From NCBI RefSeq assembly GCF_013874595.1, contig NZ_CP059431.1:2790001-2854000 (forward strand): 64,000 nucleotides of DNA. Direction: 5' to 3'. The DNA is from Flavobacterium sp. xlx-214 (GTDB taxonomy: Bacteria > Bacteroidota > Bacteroidia > Flavobacteriales > Flavobacteriaceae). The notes beneath the pieces were generated by a model. That model searched no databases and had not been told where the DNA came from. It was given only the letters and a program-made list of their open reading frames with translations. Of this stretch, positions 8,679 to 17,094 are shown in pieces; position 1 is the first letter of the stretch, and every line of letters starts with the position of its first letter. The translations under genes were made by a program, and so were the position numbers.

Positions 8679-9854
8679 ATGAAAACGAATTTAGTAAAAG
8701 CATCGGCGCGTATTATTTTATTGGCTAGTATAACTTTAGTAAGCATAATTTACGCTAATAACAAGGAAGCTAATAACGAACCAAAAAACATTGTAACAAC
8801 TACAGAAAACAACGAAAACACTAAAATTCAGGTTGCTTTGTTGTTAGATACCTCAAGTAGTATGGATGGTTTAATTGATCAGGCAAAAGCTCGATTATGG
8901 AATATTGTGAATACTTTATCAACCTTAAAACACGAAGGAAAAACACCAGTTTTAGAGATATCGTTATATGAATATGGAAATGACGGTTTAAGCGAAAAAG
9001 ACGATTATATTAGACAAGTATCAAAATTTACAACCGATTTAGACTTACTTTCAGAAAAATTGTTTGCTTTACGCACAAATGGAGGTCAAGAATATTGTGG
9101 TGCGGTCATTAAAAAATCGTTAACGCAATTAGAGTGGGATGCTAAAAAAAGTTCCATGAAATTGATTTATATTGCAGGAAATGAAGGTTTTAATCAAGGA
9201 TCAACCAATTACATCGAAGCTATTTCATCTGCTGTTTCTAAACAAATTTTCATCAATACTATTTATTGTGGTGATCGCCAAACAGGTATTAGTGAACTAT
9301 GGCAAGCGGGTGCTAAAAAAGGCGAAGGAAAATATTTTAATATTGATCAAAATAGAACCATTAGATACATTGAAACACCTTATGACGCTGATATTGACCG
9401 ATTAAACAAAAAATTAAATGATACTTATTACGGTTACGGTAGTTTAGGTACATCAAAAAAAGCCAACCAATTGGTGCAAGATTCTAACGCGGGTAGTATG
9501 AACAAAGCTATTTATGCAGAACGCGCCGTTACAAAATCGAAAGCAGCATATAAAAACGAAAGTTGGGATATGGTTGATGCTTATAAAAAGGATGCTACTT
9601 TTGCTGATAAAGTAAAACAAGACGAATTACCAAGCGAGTTTAAAAACTTATCGAAAGAGCAATTAAAAGCAAAGTTGACAGAAACGGATAAACAACGTAC
9701 TGATATTCAAAAAGAAATTGAAATTGTTGCAAAAAAACGTGCCGTTTACATTGAAGAAAACAGCAACAAAGACGAAGGTGATGATTTAGCTGCTGCCATA
9801 ACATCGTCTATTTTAGAAGTTGCTTCGAAATATAATTATAAAGTTGAAAAATAA
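8679..9854 (+). CDS. Exported von Willebrand factor A domain protein
   Basis: A 391-residue protein with an N-terminal hydrophobic signal or anchor (residues 11-26) and a vWA domain from about residue 50. The metal-ion-dependent adhesion site is DTSSS at 57-61 (D-x-S-x-S). The C-terminal third (310-391) is lysine- and glutamate-rich and probably a coiled coil (EQLKAKLTETDKQRTDIQKEIE). vWA domains bind partner proteins through a divalent metal; the partner is not apparent here. The gene is divergent from the two-component pair, so regulation by it is possible but only an inference. A near-match -7 element TACATTCG lies at 8647. Two cysteines in the vWA domain could pair in the periplasm. Confidence 0.75.
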   Translation: MKTNLVKASARIILLASITLVSIIYANNKEANNEPKNIVTTTENNENTKIQVALLLDTSSSMDGLIDQAKARLWNIVNTLSTLKHEGKTPVLEISLYEYGNDGLSEKDDYIRQVSKFTTDLDLLSEKLFALRTNGGQEYCGAVIKKSLTQLEWDAKKSSMKLIYIAGNEGFNQGSTNYIEAISSAVSKQIFINTIYCGDRQTGISELWQAGAKKGEGKYFNIDQNRTIRYIETPYDADIDRLNKKLNDTYYGYGSLGTSKKANQLVQDSNAGSMNKAIYAERAVTKSKAAYKNESWDMVDAYKKDATFADKVKQDELPSEFKNLSKEQLKAKLTETDKQRTDIQKEIEIVAKKRAVYIEENSNKDEGDDLAAAITSSILEVASKYNYKVEK

Positions 9855-9890
9855 ATTATAGTGTGACAAACAGTTGTCAATTCTCCATAC

Positions 9891-9898
9891 TAATTTTG
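9891..9898 (+). promoter_or_regulatory. -7 element TAATTTTG for the DinB-family gene
   Basis: Exact TAnnTTTG, 35 bases before the chosen ATG at 9934. A TTG lies 14 bases upstream, shorter than the usual -33/-7 spacing. Confidence 0.5.
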
Positions 9899-9933
9899 AA
9901 TGTAGAAAAATAAATCATTTAAAATTATTGAGT

Positions 9934-10401
9934 ATGAAAGCAAACATTTTAACAAACGAAGAACTTTTAAAAGCTTGGCAAGGTCACAGAAATTTAACGC
10001 GTAAGGTTATTGAAAAATTTCCAGAAAACGAACTTTTTAATTACAGTATTGGCGGAATGCGTTCGTTTGCAGATATGGTAAAAGAATTACTTTCTATTGC
10101 TGTTCCTGGTTTACAAGGCATTGTAAATGATTCTACCGAAGGTTATAATCACACATTACCTTACACAACTAAAGCAACTTTATTACAAGCTTGGGATGAG
10201 GCTACGCCGCAAATAAACGAACTGTTTATGCAAATTTCGGAAGCACGCTTTAAAGAAGATTTCAATTTATTTGGAGAATACAAATTCCCTATCATTGAAA
10301 ACATTTTGTATTTTATTGACAACGAAATACATCACCGCGCCCAAGGTTACGTTTATTTAAGAAGTTTAAATATTGAACCACCTTTTTTCTGGGAACGTTA
10401 A
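9934..10401 (+). CDS. DinB-family putative metal-dependent protein
   Basis: A 155-residue four-helix DinB/YfiT-like protein. The three metal-ligand histidine positions of the family are suggested by H18 (WQGHRNLT) in helix 1 and the HH pair in the last helix (NEIHHRAQGYVYLRSL). The family includes thiol S-transferases that use bacillithiol or similar thiols and many members without a known substrate; no reaction is assigned here. The ATG at 9934 is preferred. An earlier TTG at 9874 lies upstream of the -7 element, and its extra 20 residues have no family counterpart. It stands downstream of the vWA gene but with its own promoter, and ends in a strong terminator shared with the WYL regulator. 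Confidence 0.8.
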   Translation: MKANILTNEELLKAWQGHRNLTRKVIEKFPENELFNYSIGGMRSFADMVKELLSIAVPGLQGIVNDSTEGYNHTLPYTTKATLLQAWDEATPQINELFMQISEARFKEDFNLFGEYKFPIIENILYFIDNEIHHRAQGYVYLRSLNIEPPFFWER

Positions 10402-10429
10402 AAAAAGAGAGCAAATGCTCTCTTTTTTT
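10401..10429. terminator. Bidirectional terminator, DinB-family gene / WYL regulator
   Basis: The stem AAAAAAGAGAGC / GCTCTCTTTTTT with an AAAT loop lies directly after the plus-strand stop and reaches the minus-strand stop codon. Confidence 0.8.
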
Positions 10430-11381
10430 ATACTTTATCAATTGCTTTTTGTAGTAAATCTTTAACCATAAGCTTTAATTCTAAAGGCGTTGTAATTTGT
10501 GCTTCAACACTGTACATTAAAAACCATCGGGCAAAATAATCTAATTTTGTGCTTGTTTCAAAAGTAAGTTCAACAAAATCGCCTATGACTTCTTCACGTA
10601 CAAAACCATAACTCATTCTATCCCAATTGAAATAATGTGCTGATTTTCTTGGAGCTAAAATTTTAACAGTAATTTTTTCTTCTACTTTTTCTTTCTTCTT
10701 TTCTAAAAAATATTCCAAAGGTTGATGAAGCAAAGTAAAACCAATCGCCATTTTATTTATATTTTGAACTCTGTCTATTCTAAACTGACGGTAATCGTTA
10801 CGTAAATGACAATAAGCCATAAAATACCAATAATCGTTTTCGTAAAAAATACCAATAGGCTCTAACGTTCTTAATTCGCCAATATAAGATGATGGCTTTT
10901 GATATTCTACTTCAATTTGTAGTTTAGCCACGATACTTTCTAACAAAATCGATAAAACTTCGTTTGAATTTTCTGATGTTGTATCAAAAATCAACAATTT
11001 ATCTTCTATTAAAGCCACATTCTCTTTTTCGCTGGTACGTAAAATAGCTTTCATTTTATGTAACGCAGATGAAAAGTTAAAGCTCAGCTTTTTATCAGCA
11101 TATTTATCAACTAATTTTTCAGCAACTACAAAACTTAAAGCTTCTTCTTTGGTAAAAATGGTGGGTGGAATTCGATATCCTTCAACTAAAGCATAGCCTT
11201 TACCTTGTTCATTATAAATAGGAATTCCCGCATTTTCTAAAGCTTTTATATCACGATAAATAGTACGTACACTTACCTCATAACGATCGGCAAATTGTTG
11301 CGCCGTTATGAAGTTTCGAGATTGCAATTGTACATAAATACTTAATATACGATTGAATTTTTTTACATCAAGCTCACTCAT
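10428..11381 (-). CDS. YafY-type HTH-WYL transcriptional regulator
   Basis: A 317-residue regulator. An N-terminal winged helix-turn-helix (residues 8-65; FADRYEVSVRTIYRDIKALENAGIPI, the HTH_11 signature, split here by the recognition helix) is followed by a WYL domain around residues 140-220 (ENDYWYFMAYCHLRNDYRQF, RIDR). WYL domains bind nucleotides or nucleic-acid ligands and often control DNA-damage or defence genes. The gene begins three bases after the stop codon of the methylguanine methyltransferase, so the two form an operon. This pairing suggests a link to alkylation or other DNA damage, but that is inference. I see no mobile or defence gene nearby. Confidence 0.88.
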   Translation of the reverse strand: MSELDVKKFNRILSIYVQLQSRNFITAQQFADRYEVSVRTIYRDIKALENAGIPIYNEQGKGYALVEGYRIPPTIFTKEEALSFVVAEKLVDKYADKKLSFNFSSALHKMKAILRTSEKENVALIEDKLLIFDTTSENSNEVLSILLESIVAKLQIEVEYQKPSSYIGELRTLEPIGIFYENDYWYFMAYCHLRNDYRQFRIDRVQNINKMAIGFTLLHQPLEYFLEKKKEKVEEKITVKILAPRKSAHYFNWDRMSYGFVREEVIGDFVELTFETSTKLDYFARWFLMYSVEAQITTPLELKLMVKDLLQKAIDKV

Positions 11382-11384
11382 AAT

Positions 11385-11954
11385 TTAAAATAAAGCCAAT
11401 TGATTTTGCGGTAAAGCACCCTCTAATTGCAACAAAGCTTTTTTTCTATGAATACCACCTGCATAACCAACCATTGATCCATCAGACCCAATAATGCGAT
11501 GGCAAGGAACCACAATGGCTATTTTATTTAAACCATTTGCTGTAGCTACTGCTCTAATAGCTTTTACATCGCCCAAAAGAGTTGCCTGTTTTTTGTAGGT
11601 TGATGTGTTTCCGAAAGGAATATCTATTAACGATTGAAACACTCTTTGTTGAAACTCAGTTCCTGTTAATACCAACGGTATGGTAAATTGCTGAAGCTTC
11701 TGTTGAAAATAAAGATCTAATTCGTTCTTTAAATTAAAATGATGTTTATGTTCATCTTCAACAAATTGTGCATTTAAATTTTTAGCTAAAGCAAGCAATG
11801 TTTCTTCTAATCGAATTCTGTCATGAAACTCAACCAAACAAATTCCTTTATCAACTGCACCCAAAAACATTTCACCCAAAGGAGATGTATACGTAGCAAC
11901 TGAAATGGTAGTTGTATTGTTTTGTAATTGCTTGTTTAAACTAAGAATATCCAT
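11385..11954 (-). CDS. ogt: Methylated-DNA-[protein]-cysteine S-methyltransferase
   Basis: A 189-residue suicide repair protein that transfers the methyl group of O6-methylguanine in DNA to its own cysteine. The active-site motif is PCHRII, with C151, preceded by the helix-turn-helix segment ending AVATANGLNK and followed by GYAGGIHRKKALLQLEG, all typical of the Ogt/MGMT family. In most family members the residue after GLN is Pro; here it is Lys, a small deviation. The N-terminal domain (1-95) is present, but no Ada-type AraC domain is fused, so it acts as a constitutive or WYL-controlled Ogt. It is first in a two-gene operon with the WYL regulator. Confidence 0.92.
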   Translation of the reverse strand: MDILSLNKQLQNNTTTISVATYTSPLGEMFLGAVDKGICLVEFHDRIRLEETLLALAKNLNAQFVEDEHKHHFNLKNELDLYFQQKLQQFTIPLVLTGTEFQQRVFQSLIDIPFGNTSTYKKQATLLGDVKAIRAVATANGLNKIAIVVPCHRIIGSDGSMVGYAGGIHRKKALLQLEGALPQNQLALF

Positions 11955-11975
11955 AAAAAAAGTTTCTTTAAAAAT

Positions 11976-12007
11976 AAAAAAACCTCCTCAAATTGAGAAG
12001 GTTTTTT
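11976..12007 (-). terminator. Terminator of the rpsF-rpsR-rplI operon
   Basis: Arms AAAAAACCTcCTCAA and TTGAGaAGGTTTTTT pair with a single C-A mismatch, 20 bases after the rplI stop codon. Confidence 0.75.
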
Positions 12008-12026
12008 ATATGATATTTACCACTAA

Positions 12027-12467
12027 TTACTCAGCAGCAACTACTTCATAAGGTAATTCTACAATTACATCACGGTGTAAACGTACATTAGCTGTATATT
12101 TACCAGTACGTTTAATAGTACCTGAAGTGATGAATTTACGATCAATTGCTTGTCCGTTAGACTCTAAAGCTGCAGCGATATCAGAATTTGTAACCGATCC
12201 GAATAATTTTTCACCACCTGCTTTAACAGCAATTTTAATTTCTAAAGCTTTTAAAGCTTCAGCAATTGCGTTAGCATCTGCAATTAATTTAGCTTCTTTG
12301 TGAGCTCTTTGTTTTAAGTTCTCAGCTAAAACTTTTTTTGCAGAAGGAGTAGCTAATACAGCCATTCCTTGAGGAATTAAAAAATTACGACCGTATCCTG
12401 GTTTAACAGTTACTACATCGTCTTTAAATCCTAATTTGTTAACGTCTTGTTTTAAGATAATTTCCAT
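12027..12467 (-). CDS. rplI: 50S ribosomal protein L9 (bL9)
   Basis: A 146-residue ribosomal protein of the large subunit that binds 23S rRNA near the L1 stalk. The N-terminal signature KPGYGRNFLIPQGMA (residues 22-36) is the bL9 hallmark. A long connecting helix follows, rich in Ala, Lys and Glu, and then the C-terminal domain (GEKLFGSVTNSDIA). It is the last gene of the conserved rpsF-rpsR-rplI operon. The 69-base gap before it contains a small hairpin, which might set its expression relative to the first two genes. Confidence 0.97.
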   Translation of the reverse strand: MEIILKQDVNKLGFKDDVVTVKPGYGRNFLIPQGMAVLATPSAKKVLAENLKQRAHKEAKLIADANAIAEALKALEIKIAVKAGGEKLFGSVTNSDIAAALESNGQAIDRKFITSGTIKRTGKYTANVRLHRDVIVELPYEVVAAE

Positions 12468-12490
12468 GTTGTTGTCCTTTTTTAATTAGA

Positions 12491-12522
12491 AGTTAGGTTC
12501 TGCAAAACAGAAACCACCAACT
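12491..12522 (-). other. Intergenic hairpin upstream of rplI
   Basis: Arms AGTT-A-GGTTCTG and CAG-A-AACC-ACC-AACT surround a CAAAA loop in the rpsR-rplI gap. The outer and inner paired segments are separated by small bulges. It has no T-tract, so it is not a classical terminator. Confidence 0.3.
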
Positions 12523-12536
12523 ATAGTTTAATTGAA

Positions 12537-12833
12537 TTATTTTAATAAATCTGCTACGTATGGCATTAAAGCTAAGTGACGTGCACGTTTTACAGCAACA
12601 GATACTTTTCTTTGGTATTTTAAAGAAGTACCAGTTAAACGACGAGGTAAAATTTTACCTTGCTCGTTAACGAATTTTAATAAGAAATCAGCATCTTTAT
12701 AATCGATGTATTTGATTCCAGATTTTTTGAAACGACAGTACTTTTTAGTTTTATTAGTTTCAATGTTTAAAGGCGTTAAATATCTAATATCTCCGTCTTT
12801 TTTACCTTTTGCAGATTGCTCAATGTTTGACAT
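12537..12833 (-). CDS. rpsR: 30S ribosomal protein S18 (bS18)
   Basis: A 98-residue small-subunit protein that forms a heterodimer with bS6 on 16S rRNA. The core signature [20 protein letters not shown] is followed by [21 protein letters not shown], the typical bS18 RNA-binding region. It carries an N-terminal extension of about 20 residues compared with E. coli, usual in Bacteroidetes. It starts five bases after the rpsF stop codon. Confidence 0.97.
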   Translation of the reverse strand: MSNIEQSAKGKKDGDIRYLTPLNIETNKTKKYCRFKKSGIKYIDYKDADFLLKFVNEQGKILPRRLTGTSLKYQRKVSVAVKRARHLALMPYVADLLK

Positions 12834-12838
12834 GATAA

Positions 12839-13180
12839 TTACGCTTTTTTAGTTTTTAATTTCTCTCTTCTTCTCTCAGCCCAAGAAATAGCATGTTTGT
12901 CTAAAGCTACAGTTAAGAAACGCATAACGCGCTCATCGCGACGGAATTCAGTTTCTAAACCAATAATAGCGTCACCAGCTACAGTGTACTCGAACAAATG
13001 GTAAAAACCACTTTTTTTGTTTTGAATTTCGTAAGCTAATTTTTTTAAGCCCCAATCTTCTTTTGATACCATTTTAGCCCCTTTAGAAGCAAGAAATTCT
13101 TGAAATTTCTCTACTGTTTCCTTTACCTGAGTTTCAGATAAAACGGGATTCAAAATGAAAACAGTTTCATAATGATTCAT
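12839..13180 (-). CDS. rpsF: 30S ribosomal protein S6 (bS6)
   Basis: A small-subunit protein of 113 residues beginning [16 protein letters not shown], the standard bS6 N-terminus. The motif [21 protein letters not shown] and the C-terminal Lys-rich tail are also typical. An additional ATG two codons upstream (13186) is possible, but family alignments start at the inner one. It is the first gene of the operon, and its promoter is the best-defined one in the window. Confidence 0.97.
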   Translation of the reverse strand: MNHYETVFILNPVLSETQVKETVEKFQEFLASKGAKMVSKEDWGLKKLAYEIQNKKSGFYHLFEYTVAGDAIIGLETEFRRDERVMRFLTVALDKHAISWAERRREKLKTKKA

Positions 13181-13214
13181 AATCAATAAATTTATTTTGT
13201 TATAAAATTGGGTG

Positions 13215-13245
13215 CAAATATATAACAGTTTATTGTTTTAAACAA
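13215..13245 (-). promoter_or_regulatory. rpsF operon promoter with both -33 TTG and -7 TATATTTG
   Basis: On the minus strand, TTG (13245-13243) is followed after 20 bases by TATATTTG (13222-13215), the full Bacteroidetes promoter. The predicted leader is about 25-30 bases, which is too short for an S6:S18-binding leader RNA. Confidence 0.8.
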
Positions 13246-13324
13246 ATGGTTTTGAAGTTTTTTATTATGAATAATTGAAAAGAAATTAAACATCAGGCTT
13301 CAAATACCACTTCGCACTAACATT

Positions 13325-15775
13325 CTAATAAAAATCAACATTAATGGTTGTTTTTACTGCTTTATAAACACCAATACTGTCTAAACTATTAATACTTTTT
13401 TGAATAGCTTGTTTAAGCGGTGTACTTGCTTTATTTACTGGTAGTTTTATAAGAATTATTTGAATGTACTGATTTCGAATTCTATTGATTGCAGGTTCTT
13501 GAGGTCCTAAAACAATTACTCCTTTCACATGAATACGAATATGTTGCGCAAGCCATTCTGAAGCATTTTTAACTTTTTCGTAATTCACGTGTTTTAATTG
13601 CAAGCGAATTAGTCGATAAAAGGGCGGATATTTAAAATTTAAACGTTCGTACATTTGTTCTTTAAACATTGCTTGATAATCATTTCTGGTAACTTGCTGT
13701 ATGGTATTGTGGTACGGATTATGCGTTTGAATAAGCACTTTTCCTTGCTTTTCTTTTCTTCCTGCCCTACCTGATACCTGAACCATTAATTGAAACGCAC
13801 GCTCGTATGATCTAAAATCGGGAAAACCAAGCATAGTATCTGCATTCATTATTCCAACTAAAGAAACATTCTCAAAATCGAGTCCTTTAGCAAGCATTTG
13901 TGTGCCTACCATAATATCAATTTCATTGTTTTTAAAAGCATCGATAAGTTTTTCAAAAGCAAATTTTCCTCGCGTTGTGTCTTGATCCATTCGGGCAATG
14001 TGCTTATTGGGATACAAAACCTTTAATGTATCTTCAATTTGTTCTGTTCCTAAACCTTTTGTAGATAATTCATGACTATGGCATACATGGCAAGCACTTG
14101 GCAAAGCTATAGTATAGCCACAATAATGACATTTTAATAGGTTTTTATTTTTATAGTATGTTAAACTTACATCGCATGATGTACAATGGGGAATGTGCCC
14201 ACAGGTTAAACATTCTAAAACTGGCGCAAACCCTCGTCTGTTTTGAAATAATAAAACTTGTTCTCCATTATAAAGAGCGTCATTAATAGCATCTATCATT
14301 TTAATGCTAAAAAAACCATTCATTTCTTTACGCTTTTTTGCCTCTTTAATATCAACCAAAACAATATCAGGAAGTTGAGCATTGCCGTAACGCTTGGTTA
14401 ATTGCACAAAGCCGTATTTATTTTGATAACTATTGTAATAACTTTCTAAACTTGGCGTAGCTGAACCTAGTAAAACTTTTGATTTGAATTGTTGCGCTAA
14501 AACTACTGCAGCATCGCGCGCATGATAACGAGGCGCTGGATTGGCTTGTTTATATGTTGCTTCGTGTTCTTCATCTATAATAATTAATCCTAAATTTTGA
14601 AAAGGTAAAAAGATTGATGAGCGAGAACCGATAACAATTTTTGCATTTTCATGATTATTTAAAACATGATGGTACACTTCTACCCTTTCATTTTCTGAAT
14701 ATTTAGAATTGTAAACAGCCACATGATTTCCAAAATAACTTGTTAAGCGTTGTACCAACTGCGTTGTTAATGCTATTTCTGGCACCAAGAATAAAACTTG
14801 TTCGTTATTCTGAATTGCTTTTTTTATTAGTTGAAGATAAATTTCTGTTTTACCAGAACCCGTTACTCCATTTAAAAGAGTAACATCGAATTTTTTAAAC
14901 TGTTCTAAAATTGATTGAAAAGCTGTTTCTTGTTCATCAGACAAAACGACTTCATCAATAAAAGCTTCATTAAATTGTACACGATCTTGTGCTAAATCGT
15001 AGGTATTAAAAATCTCTTTTTTTTCTAATCCACTAAAAACAGCTTTTGAAACCTGAGCTTCTTTTACTAACTCTTTTAACAATAAAGGTTCATTTGGCTT
15101 AGATAACTGAAAATACTTTAAAACAAGCGCTCTTTGTTTATCTGTTTTTAATTCTTTGTCTAATAAATATATTAAATCAGCCTCTTGAGCAAAGCGTTCA
15201 TTTAGTTTAACGTATTTTATTAACTTGGGTTTGTAACTTTCTGATAAATGCTCATTTAAATACAATATATTCTTCTGCAATAATGCATCAACAATATGAA
15301 AAACCTTTTTTTTGTTTAAAATTTTCTGAACCTCATCCAACTTTAAAATGGGCTGTTTTTGTAAAACTTCATACAAAATAAACTCTTCATCGTTTAACAA
15401 ATCATCAGCAACAATTGTTTTAGTATTTAATGTAATAATGGTTTCGCTTTCTAATAAAAAAGCCGAAGGAAGTGCCGCTTTAAAAACTTCTCCCAGCGTA
15501 CACATATAATAAGAAGCTATCCATTGCCAAAAATCGATTTGTTTTGATGTTATAAGAGGTTCATCATCAACAATAGTTACAATTTCTTTAGCATCATACA
15601 GTAAAGGTTTTTCTTGATGTTTTTTAACAATAACGCCTGTATACGTTAACCGTTTACCAAAAGGTACCACCACACGTGTACCAATTTTCACAAACTCGTA
15701 TTCGGCTTTTGTTACACTGTAAGTAAAAGTGCTAGTAAGTGTTAATGGGATAATAACATCAATAAAAAACTCCAT
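13325..15775 (-). CDS. priA: Primosomal protein N' (PriA replication-restart helicase)
   Basis: An 816-residue 3'-to-5' DNA helicase that rebuilds replisomes at stalled forks. The N-terminal 3' DNA-binding domain (1-105) includes VVVPFGKR. The Walker A motif is GVTGSGKT at residues 303-310, and the DEEH box is at 401-404. The eight zinc-binding cysteines specific to PriA occur as C-x2-C-x5-C-x2-C and two further C-x2-C pairs. The C-terminal helicase motifs are LGTEQIEDTL, VGTQMLAKGLDF and QVSGRAGRKEKQGKV. Length is slightly above E. coli. The -7 box lies only four bases before the ATG, unusual and discussed separately. Confidence 0.97.
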   Translation of the reverse strand: MEFFIDVIIPLTLTSTFTYSVTKAEYEFVKIGTRVVVPFGKRLTYTGVIVKKHQEKPLLYDAKEIVTIVDDEPLITSKQIDFWQWIASYYMCTLGEVFKAALPSAFLLESETIITLNTKTIVADDLLNDEEFILYEVLQKQPILKLDEVQKILNKKKVFHIVDALLQKNILYLNEHLSESYKPKLIKYVKLNERFAQEADLIYLLDKELKTDKQRALVLKYFQLSKPNEPLLLKELVKEAQVSKAVFSGLEKKEIFNTYDLAQDRVQFNEAFIDEVVLSDEQETAFQSILEQFKKFDVTLLNGVTGSGKTEIYLQLIKKAIQNNEQVLFLVPEIALTTQLVQRLTSYFGNHVAVYNSKYSENERVEVYHHVLNNHENAKIVIGSRSSIFLPFQNLGLIIIDEEHEATYKQANPAPRYHARDAAVVLAQQFKSKVLLGSATPSLESYYNSYQNKYGFVQLTKRYGNAQLPDIVLVDIKEAKKRKEMNGFFSIKMIDAINDALYNGEQVLLFQNRRGFAPVLECLTCGHIPHCTSCDVSLTYYKNKNLLKCHYCGYTIALPSACHVCHSHELSTKGLGTEQIEDTLKVLYPNKHIARMDQDTTRGKFAFEKLIDAFKNNEIDIMVGTQMLAKGLDFENVSLVGIMNADTMLGFPDFRSYERAFQLMVQVSGRAGRKEKQGKVLIQTHNPYHNTIQQVTRNDYQAMFKEQMYERLNFKYPPFYRLIRLQLKHVNYEKVKNASEWLAQHIRIHVKGVIVLGPQEPAINRIRNQYIQIILIKLPVNKASTPLKQAIQKSINSLDSIGVYKAVKTTINVDFY

Positions 15776-15779
15776 TTAA

Positions 15780-15787
15780 CAAAGATA
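15780..15787 (-). promoter_or_regulatory. -7 element TATCTTTG immediately upstream of priA
   Basis: Exact TAnnTTTG on the minus strand, with only four bases between it and the priA ATG. If used, transcription would begin at or next to the start codon. Confidence 0.45.
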
Positions 15788-15795
15788 TAAAAGAA

Positions 15796-15821
15796 AAGCA
15801 TCTCTAAAATTAGAGATGCTT
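15796..15821 (-). terminator. Terminator downstream of serC
   Basis: A 12-bp perfect stem AAGCATCTCTAA / TTAGAGATGCTT, followed on the minus strand by a T-rich stretch. It lies between serC and priA, in the place where a -33 element of priA would be. Confidence 0.65.
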
Positions 15822-15874
15822 AATATTTGAGAAAGTTAGATGATTAATTTGTTCTTACCCGTATTAAAAAACTT

Positions 15875-16954
15875 TTATCCATAAACCTCTTCAAACTTTT
15901 GAAGTGTTTGTACCAAATGCAGTACACTTTCATAAGGCATTGCATTGTAAATAGACGCTCTGTAACCGCCTACTAATCTATGTCCGTTTAAACCATTTAT
16001 ATCAGCACTTTTCCAAAAAGCATCAAATTGTTCTTGTAAATCTGCACTATTTAAAGTAAAAGTAACATTCATTAAAGATCTATCTTCTATTTTGGCGGTT
16101 CTCGTAAACAAACTATTTCTATCAATTTCAGAATATAACAAATTTGCCTTGGCATTATTTTTTTGCTCAATAGCCTTAACTCCACCTAAATTTTTAAGCC
16201 ACTTTAAAGTTAAATAGCAAGTATAAACGGCAAAAACCGATGGCGTATTGTACATACTTTCTTTATCAATATGCTTTTGATAATTCATAATATTAGGAAT
16301 TGCCCTATTTACTTTTCCTAAAACATCATTTTTAACAATTACAAGATTTACGCCAGCAGCTCCAATGTTTTTTTGCGCACCTGCATAAATAATAGCGAAT
16401 TGAGAATAATCGATAACTCTTGAAAAGATATCAGAACTCATATCACAAACCAAAGGAATGGTTACTTTAGGAAACTCTTTAAATTGTGTTCCGTAAATAG
16501 TATTATTACTTGTAACATGCAAATAATCAAGATCTTTAGGCACTTCGATATTTTTAGGAATAGAAGTATAATTCTCATTCTTTGACGAGGCTACTTCAAC
16601 AATTTCGCCAAAAAAAGAGGCTTCATTTTGCGCATTATGAGCCCAAACACCAGTATTAACATAGCCTGCTTTTCCGTTAACGCCCATTAAATTACAAGCC
16701 ACACGTACAAATTCCATACTTGCCCCTCCTTGTAAAAACAAAGCAGTATATCCTTTATTTTGCAAATTCAAAAGTTCTAATGCTAAACTTCGTGCTTCAT
16801 TAATTACAGTTACAAAAGCATCACTTCTATGAGAAATTTCAATTAATGAAAGTCCTGAATCATTAAAATTAAGAACTGCTTTTGATGCTTCTTCAATTAC
16901 TTCTTGAGGTAAAATACTAGGCCCTGCACTAAAATTATGTTTTTTCACCATCAT
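15875..16954 (-). CDS. serC: Phosphoserine aminotransferase
   Basis: A PLP enzyme of 359 residues that converts 3-phosphohydroxypyruvate and glutamate to O-phosphoserine in serine biosynthesis (and a related step of pyridoxal phosphate synthesis). The N-terminal signature KHNFSAGPSILP is diagnostic. The PLP lysine lies in YAGAQKNIGAAG (K195). The C-terminus contains HRLVGGYRASIYNAM, also family-specific. Two consecutive ATG codons stand at the start; either is possible. There is no serA neighbour, so the pathway is dispersed. The gene is divergent from the long-chain acyl-CoA synthetase and ends in its own hairpin. Confidence 0.96.
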   Translation of the reverse strand: MMVKKHNFSAGPSILPQEVIEEASKAVLNFNDSGLSLIEISHRSDAFVTVINEARSLALELLNLQNKGYTALFLQGGASMEFVRVACNLMGVNGKAGYVNTGVWAHNAQNEASFFGEIVEVASSKNENYTSIPKNIEVPKDLDYLHVTSNNTIYGTQFKEFPKVTIPLVCDMSSDIFSRVIDYSQFAIIYAGAQKNIGAAGVNLVIVKNDVLGKVNRAIPNIMNYQKHIDKESMYNTPSVFAVYTCYLTLKWLKNLGGVKAIEQKNNAKANLLYSEIDRNSLFTRTAKIEDRSLMNVTFTLNSADLQEQFDAFWKSADINGLNGHRLVGGYRASIYNAMPYESVLHLVQTLQKFEEVYG

Positions 16955-17094
16955 TAACTTTTAAATCAATACAAATTTGCAATTATTTTTAGTAATTAAA
17001 CCATAAAAAAAATATTTTGTTCGCTTGGTTTTATATCTTTACTATTACAATTAACAGACAGTCTAATCTGCTTTTAATTGATAATTTTTTAAGT

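Noticed and set aside
9874..9933. N-terminal extension of the DinB-family protein from a TTG start
   Set aside because: A TAATTTTG promoter box lies inside the extension and the added residues have no family counterpart.
10428..11954. WYL regulator as the marker of a defence island
   Set aside because: Its only partner is a methylguanine-DNA methyltransferase, and flanking genes are ordinary housekeeping genes. No nuclease, helicase-methylase or toxin gene is nearby.
13181..13214. S6:S18-binding leader RNA before rpsF
   Set aside because: The predicted leader is only about 25-30 bases with no CCG-bearing hairpin, so the known leader structure cannot form.
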